A stretch of DNA of 64,000 nt, taken from assembly GCA_029864405.1 (NCBI GenBank), contig JAOTTP010000003.1, positions 1 through 64,000 of the forward strand, in the 5' to 3' direction. Every line of letters starts with the position of its first letter. Position 1 is the first letter of the stretch. Of the stretch, positions 20,370-28,219 are shown piece after piece. A model generated the notes under the pieces. That model worked only from the letters and a program-made list of their open reading frames with translations, did not search any database and had not been told where the DNA came from. The stretch is from Nitrospirota bacterium (GTDB taxonomy: Bacteria > Nitrospirota > Nitrospiria > Nitrospirales > UBA8639). A program made the translations under genes and the position numbers.

Positions 20370-21740
20370 ATGGGTACTTTCGTGGATTTTGTGGGCGTGG
20401 CAAAACAGGCTGTTCGTCACCATGGAGGGATCTCCATGGTGTTCCGGCGCCTGTGGCAGGTGATGGCCTTTGAAGGATTTTCCGGGCTGAAGAAAAAAAT
20501 CAGTCAGGTCATGGCTCATCGAAGGTCATTGTTGTCCAGCCACCAATCGGAAGGAATCACTCAATTAGGCCGGGTTAACGATTCCGGAAAAAATCCTATG
20601 GCTCCGAAGGCTCCGCTTGCTTCTGGAGCCCTTCTCCTTGGTCATCCTTTTGGGGTGTTGGGGATGGGTGAGCATGTTCGATTGTCGGCCTCAGCGTTTT
20701 CGGCGGCAGAAGTCCCATTCGGTATTCGTAATATCTATGGAGAATATGGATTGCACCTTGCCGAGATTCACCAGGATTTTCCTTTCAAAGATAAGATTGC
20801 CAAAGATGGTTGCTATAGGGCCAACGTCTTTCATATTAATGCGGACGAAATGGTGAATGCGCAAATACACCTTGGCAAGGATATTTTTACAGATCGGTAC
20901 AATATTGGATATTGGGCCTGGGAGCTGAGCCAGTTCCCTCATGCGTGGCGTTCAGCCCTTCAGCTTGTCGATGAGGTGTGGGCTCCGTCACGGTTTATTG
21001 AACAGTCGATTGCCGATGCGACCTCTTTACCGGTCATCAGAATGCCGCTGGCCGTGGAGTTCCCGGAGCCAAACGGGATGACCAGGGAATCTTTTGGATT
21101 ACCCGATGATCGGTTTTTATTTTTATTCTTTTTTGACTTTACCTCGTATGTCCAGCGGAAAAATCCAGAGGGAGCGATTCGTGCATTTTTGCAGGCGTTC
21201 CCCGATGTGGATGATGCATGCGCAGGTATTGTGATTAAAATGAATGGCATGGATTTGCGTCCTAAGGAATACCAAGCGTTTATTCAATCGATTGATTGTG
21301 AGGACCCTCGAATCATCTTGCTGGATAAAGTGTTGACTGACCGGGAAACGAAGTCTCTGGTGAAACTGTGTGATTGTTTTTTGTCGCTGCATCGGTCTGA
21401 AGGATTTGGTCGAGGCCTGGCGGAAGCCATGTATCTGGGGAAACCCGTGATTGCGACCGGGTATTCCGGGAATCTTGATTTTACCAACGAGCATAATTCG
21501 TGTCTCGTCGATTATCGGCTTATTCCGGTCAGGGATCATGAATATCCGTTTGCAAAGGGGCAGAAATGGGCTGACCCTGACATTGAACATGCGGTGTGGT
21601 TTATGAAGCGAGTCGTCAATGACACGCATTATGCCCAAACAATTGGTCAGCATGCGGCGGACTTCATTAAGACCTACCATAGCCCAAGCGCCGTTGGTGC
21701 AAAATATCGAGGTCGGCTTGCGGCGTTGAACCTGGTCTAG
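20370..21740 (+). CDS. GT-B glycosyltransferase (family 4/1-like)
   Basis: 456 aa; NIGYWAWELSQFPHAWRSALQLVDEVWAPSRFI and LHRSEGFGRGLAEAMYLGKPVIATGYSGNLDF. Confidence 0.85.
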   Translation: MGTFVDFVGVAKQAVRHHGGISMVFRRLWQVMAFEGFSGLKKKISQVMAHRRSLLSSHQSEGITQLGRVNDSGKNPMAPKAPLASGALLLGHPFGVLGMGEHVRLSASAFSAAEVPFGIRNIYGEYGLHLAEIHQDFPFKDKIAKDGCYRANVFHINADEMVNAQIHLGKDIFTDRYNIGYWAWELSQFPHAWRSALQLVDEVWAPSRFIEQSIADATSLPVIRMPLAVEFPEPNGMTRESFGLPDDRFLFLFFFDFTSYVQRKNPEGAIRAFLQAFPDVDDACAGIVIKMNGMDLRPKEYQAFIQSIDCEDPRIILLDKVLTDRETKSLVKLCDCFLSLHRSEGFGRGLAEAMYLGKPVIATGYSGNLDFTNEHNSCLVDYRLIPVRDHEYPFAKGQKWADPDIEHAVWFMKRVVNDTHYAQTIGQHAADFIKTYHSPSAVGAKYRGRLAALNLV

Positions 21741-21861
21741 AGAATTGTGGAGTTTGGAACCCTATCCCTTTCATTAGGATAAATGGATTGTGTCGGGCAC
21801 AGTTTTCCAATAGGTGTCGTGAAATTTCTTTCATGATGTGTAATCCAAGGATGTTAGAGGA

Positions 21862-22638
21862 ATGAAGCCGGATCTGAGGGAAGTGGAGATGGTCTTTAAT
21901 TTATTTGTTCCACCTGTCGGGGGAAGCTATGCCATGCGGAAGTCTCGGAATGTTCGCGATGGCTATGCCAGAGGGTGGGGGTTGCAATGCGGCCAAATGC
22001 GAGAGTCGGTGCGGGAGGATGCGTTATATCAAGAGGCCTGCAGGCTGGCTATGGGCCGTACCGTGGTATCTGAGGATAACCGGATGAACATTTTTTTGAT
22101 TCTGAAATATTTTCTTCCCTATATTCCCTTTGGCCACATTGTCGAATTTGGATCCTATAAAGGGGGGAACGCGCTGTTTATGGCCTATGTAGTCGATCGC
22201 CTGTACCCTGGTAGAAAAGTCTTTGCCCTGGATACCTTTGCAGGGATGCCGCCAACCGAATCGGCTATTGATGCTCATGGGGCAGGTGACTTTCAAGACG
22301 TCGATTTAGGTGAGTTGCGAGAATTTGCTGAGCGAGAGGGTGTGAAAAACGTTGAGTTTATCAAAGGGTTATTCCAAGAGACCGGCCCCACTGTTGTTGA
22401 CAAGGTCGGAAGCATTGTCTTGGCCCATATTGACTGTGATATTTATTCTGCCGTGGCCTTTTCGTATGATCTGGTGAAGAAATTCATGGTTCCAGGCGGG
22501 TATGTGGTGTTTGATGATGCGACCACCTCGAGTTGTTTAGGAGCGACCGAAGCAGTGGAAGAACTGGTGATTCGTCGTGACGGGTTGCATAGTGAGCAAA
22601 TTTTCCCGCAGTTTGTCTTTCGATCTCCTGGAGATTGA
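21862..22638 (+). CDS. TylF/MycF (macrocin O-methyltransferase)-family protein
   Basis: VEFGSYKGGNALFMAYVVDRLYPGRKVFALDTFAGMPPTE...AHIDCDIYSAV...GGYVVFDDATT. Confidence 0.75.
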   Translation: MKPDLREVEMVFNLFVPPVGGSYAMRKSRNVRDGYARGWGLQCGQMRESVREDALYQEACRLAMGRTVVSEDNRMNIFLILKYFLPYIPFGHIVEFGSYKGGNALFMAYVVDRLYPGRKVFALDTFAGMPPTESAIDAHGAGDFQDVDLGELREFAEREGVKNVEFIKGLFQETGPTVVDKVGSIVLAHIDCDIYSAVAFSYDLVKKFMVPGGYVVFDDATTSSCLGATEAVEELVIRRDGLHSEQIFPQFVFRSPGD

Positions 22639-22671
22639 TAACCATCCTCCCCATTATGAGTCAACGTCATT

Positions 22672-23409
22672 ATGAAAGAATGTAGCAAGTCGATTGCTCG
22701 TCGATTATCCGAGCCAAACTTCATTAACCGGTTTTTCGTCGGCAAGGGGCTGGATATCGGTGGTCATCCTGATCCGCTGGGGTTATATCAGGAATTGTTC
22801 TGTCGGATGGAAGATGTGCGAACATGGGATCTGGTTGATGGGAACGCGCAGTTTCTTGAGGGGGTGTCGGATGAGGCATTCGACTTTGTGCATAGCAGTC
22901 ATTGCCTTGAGCATCTGCATGATCCTCGGGTAGGACTCCGCAATTGGTTTAGGGTGTTACGGCCAGGCGGCCATCTTGTGATCACGGTTCCGGATGAGGA
23001 TTTATATGAACAGGGCCAGTTCCCGAGCACATTTAATGCTGACCATAAATGGACCTTTACCATTTTCAAGATGCAGTCATGGAGTGAACAGTCCCTGAAT
23101 GTCCTGGATTTAGTGCGGGATCTTGGTTCTGCTGCCGAGCCAATCAAAATTGAACAGCTCGTTTCGACCTATCGGTTCAATCTTCCTAGGTACGACCAGA
23201 CGTTGAGCTCAGTCGGGGAATGCGGTATCGAGATTGTCATTCGCAAGCGTCCCGTTGCAGAAGTGCATGCCGGTGGGCGTTGGGGTCGGCCCACAGACCA
23301 ACCTCGAGACGAAGTACGAATTCACTTGAATCAGTACCGGGACGATCTTCGAACGCTTAAACATTTCAACCGGGAAAAGCCACCGTTTCACAATGACCAG
23401 CCGCTTTGA
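22672..23409 (+). CDS. SAM-dependent methyltransferase
   Basis: GKGLDIGGHPDPLG...FDFVHSSHCLEHLHDPRVGLRNWFRVLRPGGHLVITVPDEDLYEQG. Confidence 0.8.
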   Translation: MKECSKSIARRLSEPNFINRFFVGKGLDIGGHPDPLGLYQELFCRMEDVRTWDLVDGNAQFLEGVSDEAFDFVHSSHCLEHLHDPRVGLRNWFRVLRPGGHLVITVPDEDLYEQGQFPSTFNADHKWTFTIFKMQSWSEQSLNVLDLVRDLGSAAEPIKIEQLVSTYRFNLPRYDQTLSSVGECGIEIVIRKRPVAEVHAGGRWGRPTDQPRDEVRIHLNQYRDDLRTLKHFNREKPPFHNDQPL

Positions 23410-23424
23410 TATCTGGAGGGTTCG

Positions 23425-24453
23425 GTGATTATTCGCGCGCGCGCGCCTCTTCGGCTTGGCCTGGCTGGCGGGGGAACAGACGTGTCGCCCTATTGTGATT
23501 TGTATGGCGGATGTGTGCTCAATGCCACGATTGATCGATACGCCTATGCGGTCCTGGAGGTGTTGACGGGCAATAGGGTGCAGTTTTGTTCTGCTGATCG
23601 ACAGCATTTTAGTGAGTATGAGTTGGGAGAGCCGATTCCTCGCAATGGATGTGTCGATTTGCATCGGGCCGTGTATCTATACATGATCGAGCAGTTTAAT
23701 GAAGGACGCCCGTTGCCCGTGAAAGTTACCACTTACTGCGATGCTCCGGTGGGATCCGGGCTTGGATCCTCCTCGACACTGGTCGTGGCGATGCTCAAAG
23801 CTTTTGCCGAATTACTGAATGTCCCGCTTGACGATTATGCATTGGCTCATTTGGCATTTAGGATTGAGCGAGTCGACTGTGGTCTGCAAGGTGGGAGACA
23901 AGATCAGTACGCGGCGACATTTGGGGGCTTTAACTTTATTGAGTTTTATGCAGACAATCGGGTGGTGGTCAATCCGTTGCGCATCAAAAACTGGATCATC
24001 TGTGAGCTGGAGGCCTCATTAGTGCTTTTTTTTACCGGGGTGTCGCGATCTTCCGCAAAGATCATCGCCGATCAGAGTACCAATGTGGAGGCTGGCACTG
24101 ACTTGGCACTTTCTGCGATGCATGCCATGAAACGTGAAGCCTGCACGATGAAGGAAAGTCTGTTGAAAGGCGATTTTGCCGGATTGGTTGAGTCGATGCG
24201 TGAGGGATGGACCAGCAAGAAATGTTCAGCCAAGAGTGTGTCTAATCCGCATATCGATGAGATTTATGAAGCGGCTGTTAAAGCGGGAGCCTTGGCCGGC
24301 AAGGTATCCGGGGCTGGTGGTGGAGGGTTTATGATGTTTTTTGTCCCGCCGGAAAAAAGAATGGATGTGATTTTTGCGTTAAGAAATTTCTCCGGGCAAG
24401 TCAGTAACTGCCATTTTACCAAATACGGGATGCAAGGTTGGAAGATTGATTAA
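23425..24453 (+). CDS. hddA: GHMP kinase, HddA-like D-glycero-D-manno-heptose 7-phosphate kinase
   Basis: GTG start; IIRARAPLRLGLAGGGTDVSPY, GSGLGSSSTLVVAMLKAF, KVSGAGGGGFMMFFV GHMP motifs. Confidence 0.8.
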   Translation: MIIRARAPLRLGLAGGGTDVSPYCDLYGGCVLNATIDRYAYAVLEVLTGNRVQFCSADRQHFSEYELGEPIPRNGCVDLHRAVYLYMIEQFNEGRPLPVKVTTYCDAPVGSGLGSSSTLVVAMLKAFAELLNVPLDDYALAHLAFRIERVDCGLQGGRQDQYAATFGGFNFIEFYADNRVVVNPLRIKNWIICELEASLVLFFTGVSRSSAKIIADQSTNVEAGTDLALSAMHAMKREACTMKESLLKGDFAGLVESMREGWTSKKCSAKSVSNPHIDEIYEAAVKAGALAGKVSGAGGGGFMMFFVPPEKRMDVIFALRNFSGQVSNCHFTKYGMQGWKID

Positions 24454-24654
24454 ATTGAATCGTGTGGAAGAAGTCAGGCCGTGGTTGACTTCTTCTGATG
24501 TTGGCTTGAAAGAGCCAACTTGAATGTGTTGGTGAGGCAAACGGGTGATCGACTTCGTCCGAACAACGACAGACAGGGATGCTAAGTTTTTGAGCTGTCG
24601 GCTGATGCGTATTCAATTGAATGGTTCCCTGATTTGCTGAGCCACTGACCTTTT

Positions 24655-25440
24655 TTGATATCACCTGGTGTCATCATCCCCTGGCACGTGGTTGGTTTAT
24701 GTTTGAAGACAGGAGTGATTCATTTGGTTCAAGTAGGAATCAGAAAGGCCGTTGTTCTGGTTGGGGGACGGGGCGAGAGGCTTCAGTCGGCCGTTCCCAA
24801 TCTTCCCAAACCAATGGCGCCCGTTGGCGACCGACCATTTTTGGAATATATTCTCGATAGGCTTGTTGATGCTGGTGTGACCGATGTCATTATATCAGTG
24901 GGGTATAAGGCTGAGGTTATTCAAGAGCATTTTGGTCAGGCTTACCGCACACTTCAGATCCGGTATTCAAGGGAAAGTCATCCTTTGGGGACAGGGGGAG
25001 CAATGGCCTTAGCCCTAAAAGGGGAGGATTCTTCTCCGGCTTTGGTCCTCAATGGCGACACGCTCATTGACATTGATTATCCCGCGCTGATGGCCTGGTA
25101 TGCACAGACCACATCTCTGGTGGCGATCGTGCTTCGGCATGTTCCTGATGTGAGCCGGTTTGGTGCGGTCGTGCTTGTGGGTGAACGGGTTGTTGAATTT
25201 CAAGAAAAGGGTCAGGAAGGCCCCGGGCTGGTGAACGCAGGGGTGTATGTTGTTCGACCGGAGATATTTTCCCAATATGGAAAAGGAGAGCACTTTTCCT
25301 TTGAGACGGATATTCTCCAACCATATTGTCGAGAGCTGCAGCCTCGCGCATTCGTCACGGCAGGATATTTTATTGATATCGGCACGCCAGGCGATTATGA
25401 ACGCGCTCAGAAAGAAGCGCCCTTCATCCGGTTCAACTAA
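24655..25440 (+). CDS. hddC: nucleotidyltransferase, HddC-like heptose 1-phosphate guanylyltransferase
   Basis: KAVVLVGGRGERLQSAVPNLPKPMAPVGDRPFLEYILDRL...GYFIDIGTPGDYERAQKE; lies downstream of hddA. True start is probably internal (about 24724). Confidence 0.75.
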   Translation: MISPGVIIPWHVVGLCLKTGVIHLVQVGIRKAVVLVGGRGERLQSAVPNLPKPMAPVGDRPFLEYILDRLVDAGVTDVIISVGYKAEVIQEHFGQAYRTLQIRYSRESHPLGTGGAMALALKGEDSSPALVLNGDTLIDIDYPALMAWYAQTTSLVAIVLRHVPDVSRFGAVVLVGERVVEFQEKGQEGPGLVNAGVYVVRPEIFSQYGKGEHFSFETDILQPYCRELQPRAFVTAGYFIDIGTPGDYERAQKEAPFIRFN

Positions 25441-25474
25441 ACGCCATCGGTTCCGCAACAATGGAGAGAGTGTG

Positions 25475-26278
25475 ATGGGATTTGAGAAAGAGTGTGAACA
25501 GTTTTGGACGAAGGGATATCTCATTGTTCCAAACATGTTCGATCAGGAAGAAATGCATATTCTGAAAAATATCATCGTGAATCATGATGGCATGAAACAG
25601 CGGACCGAAGGTCTCATGCATAAAATGTCTCAGGGAAAGCGCCCTTCGTTTGAAACCATTTTTGTATGGAATGATACAGGGGGGAATGATGTCTTTGCCA
25701 AAGCTACTCGCCGTGCGGCGATATTTGATCGATTGGAATATTTTTTTAACGATTCTATCTACGTGTATCATAATAAAATTACCTTGAAATACCCTGGTAT
25801 GGTTGGATTTCGCTATCATCAGGATTATGCGTATTGGTATGGAATGGGGAATTTGTATCCGGATATGGCCACGGTGCTCATTGCTGTGGATGAGATGACC
25901 AGAGAAAATGGGTGTTTGAAAATTCTCGAAGGTTCTCATAAGATGGGCAGGATTGACCATGTGTTTCATGATGGAGTTTCTGATAGTGGGGTTTGCCAGG
26001 ACCGGCTGGCCGTGATTCAAGCGCGTTTACCAGAAGTGTACGTGGAATTGAAACGCGGAGATGTCGTCATGTTTCATTGTAATACCCTACATGGTTCGGA
26101 TGATAACCATTCTGCCCATTCTCGAATTGCCTTAATCGGCTGCTATAACACCAAAGCGAATAACCCGTACAAGTCGGCAGGGGGCCATCCCTTCTATCAG
26201 GCTCAAGAACGAGTGTTGGAGAAAATTACCGAACAAGATTCAAGAAGCCTTCCTGATTTTGATTTACAATTTTCCTGA
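25475..26278 (+). CDS. phytanoyl-CoA dioxygenase (PhyH) family protein
   Basis: MGFEKECEQFWTKGYLIVPNMFDQEEMHILK...FRYHQDYAYWYGM...VDEMTRENGCLKILEGSHKMG...FHCNTLHGSDDNHSAHSRIALIGCYN. Confidence 0.82.
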   Translation: MGFEKECEQFWTKGYLIVPNMFDQEEMHILKNIIVNHDGMKQRTEGLMHKMSQGKRPSFETIFVWNDTGGNDVFAKATRRAAIFDRLEYFFNDSIYVYHNKITLKYPGMVGFRYHQDYAYWYGMGNLYPDMATVLIAVDEMTRENGCLKILEGSHKMGRIDHVFHDGVSDSGVCQDRLAVIQARLPEVYVELKRGDVVMFHCNTLHGSDDNHSAHSRIALIGCYNTKANNPYKSAGGHPFYQAQERVLEKITEQDSRSLPDFDLQFS

Positions 26279-26404
26279 TTTCACTTCAGAGTTTGTACCG
26301 GAGGATGACTGACCCGTTACCGTTTGACGATAGTTTATGGACAAATAACGATCGAACCTGAAATGACGAAGGTTTTGGTAAAGGCAAGGGAGGTAATATC
26401 AAAA

Positions 26405-26641
26405 ATGAGACTTTTAGGGAATGTTCTTGTAGTCAGTATTATTTTAGTAGTGTTCGGATTCGAAAATTCGGCACTGGCTTACCTTGATCCCGGTACCGGG
26501 AGTATGGTGCTGCAGCTCTTGTTGGGTGGTATCGCCGGCGCCGCGGTGATTCTCAAATTGTACTGGAGGCGATTTGTGGGACTGTTCCGTGGACATGCTC
26601 GAGAAGAATCTGAACATTCCTCTTCTGAAGATCAGAAGTAA
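26405..26641 (+). CDS. small membrane protein with YLDPGTGS motif
   Basis: MRLLGNVLVVSIILVVFGFENSALAYLDPGTGSMVLQLLLGGIAGAAVILKLYWRRFVGLF; stop overlaps the next start (TAATG). Confidence 0.7.
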   Translation: MRLLGNVLVVSIILVVFGFENSALAYLDPGTGSMVLQLLLGGIAGAAVILKLYWRRFVGLFRGHAREESEHSSSEDQK

Positions 26642-28041
26642 TGAGTGGTGTCCAACCCCTTCCAGGATCCTTTCGTGATCCCAGTGGGAATGTGTATCAG
26701 GTTGAGGGGCGTATCCTTAGGACGGTCAATGAATGTTTTTCTCAGGACTTTGATTTTGTCACTTCAACAGGATTATTGAAGAGCCTTGCGGCCGAAGGCT
26801 TGCTCCTTCCCTTTGAATTCGTGTCTTCAGACATTCTGAAGCTCTCAGATCCAAAGCCTCGGTATGTGTTGGAAACTCCTAGGCTCCCATTTATTTCCTT
26901 CCCGTATGAATGGTCATTTTCGGCTCTGAAGGCCGCCGCCCTCCTGCATGTACGAATCCATTTGCAAGCATTGGAAGTCGGTGTCACGCTTTCCGATGCC
27001 TCGGCTTACAATATCCAATTTCAGGGGAATCACCCAGTTTTCATTGATCATCTCTCCTTTCGGCGCTACCAATCCGGTGAAATGTGGGTTGGTCACCGTC
27101 AATTTTGCGAACAATTCCTGAACCCTCTTTTGCTTCGTGCATTTTTTGGAATATCCCACAACGCGTGGTATCGGGGAACGCAGGAAGGAATTACCACTGG
27201 AGAGATCCGAAGACTACTAAAATGGCGACATTACTGGAAGTGGAATGTATTGACCCACGTCGTTCTGCAAGATCTTTTCCAAAAAACCTCCACAACGCAC
27301 ACCAAAAGCCTTCAGGATCATTCTTTAGCCACGGCATCGTTCCCTCTTTCTTCTTTCAAGCATATGCTGAAAAAAATGTCTAGCTGGATTAGCCAATTGA
27401 CACCCCTGAATAAGGGAGAAAGCACCTGGGGGGACTACGACAAAACCTGTAGTTATTCCTCAATAGAAACCAAATCCAAAAAGCAATTCATCCTTGAATT
27501 TGCCCAAAAGGTCCAGCCCACACTGTTATGGGATTTTGGGTGCAATACGGGGGAATATTCGGAGACGGCGTTGGAAGGCGGGGCCCGGTACGTGGTGGGA
27601 TTTGATTTTGACCAGGGAGCGTTGGATCGCAGCTACCATCGAGCATCCGAGAGGCGCCTCTCCTTTCAGGCTCTGTTTATGGATGCGGCTAATCCGAGCC
27701 CGAATCAAGGGTGGAATGGTCTGGAACGAGAGAGCCTTCAGTCCAGGGCCTCAGCGGATGCCGTGTTCGCACTGGCTCTTGTTCATCACTTGGCTATTGC
27801 CAGGAATATTCCTTTGGTTCAGGTTGTGAATTGGCTGATCTCTCTTGCGCCACAGGGGGTCATCGAATTTGTTCCTAAAAATGATCCCATGGTGCAAGAG
27901 TTGTTGAGCCTTCGTCAGGATATTTTCCCTGATTACACCTTTGAAAATTTCATCGCACTTCTTAAAGAAAAGGCAGTTGTTGTCAAGATTGAAACCGTCT
28001 CAAAAAGCGGACGAATGTTAGTGTGGTTTACACGCATGTAA
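26641..28041 (+). CDS. class I SAM methyltransferase, NoeA (nodulation)-like
   Basis: 466 aa; SFRDPSGNVYQVEGRILRTVN...SDASAYNIQFQGNHPVFIDHLSF...LLWDFGCNTGEYSETALEGGARYVVGFDFDQGALDRSY. Confidence 0.75.
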   Translation: MSGVQPLPGSFRDPSGNVYQVEGRILRTVNECFSQDFDFVTSTGLLKSLAAEGLLLPFEFVSSDILKLSDPKPRYVLETPRLPFISFPYEWSFSALKAAALLHVRIHLQALEVGVTLSDASAYNIQFQGNHPVFIDHLSFRRYQSGEMWVGHRQFCEQFLNPLLLRAFFGISHNAWYRGTQEGITTGEIRRLLKWRHYWKWNVLTHVVLQDLFQKTSTTHTKSLQDHSLATASFPLSSFKHMLKKMSSWISQLTPLNKGESTWGDYDKTCSYSSIETKSKKQFILEFAQKVQPTLLWDFGCNTGEYSETALEGGARYVVGFDFDQGALDRSYHRASERRLSFQALFMDAANPSPNQGWNGLERESLQSRASADAVFALALVHHLAIARNIPLVQVVNWLISLAPQGVIEFVPKNDPMVQELLSLRQDIFPDYTFENFIALLKEKAVVVKIETVSKSGRMLVWFTRM

Positions 28042-28219
28042 TTCAGGGAAATTGAACCTGATCAAATTAGAGTCAGAAGTCGAAGCATCGAAAGAAAATC
28101 TGGGGTGTCGCTGACATACGCCTGGAACATATCCGCGCGCTTTCCGAAAAGACACTTTTTGTCGTCACCAAAAAAAATCTGAATTTGGGCTTAATCCCCT
28201 TCAACAGGGACCTGCATGC

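Noticed and set aside
23434-23447. CGCGCGCGCG run at the start of hddA (possible Z-DNA or phase-variation tract)
   Set aside because: Encodes the conserved IIRARAPLRL start of the GHMP kinase; too short to call a phase-variable tract.
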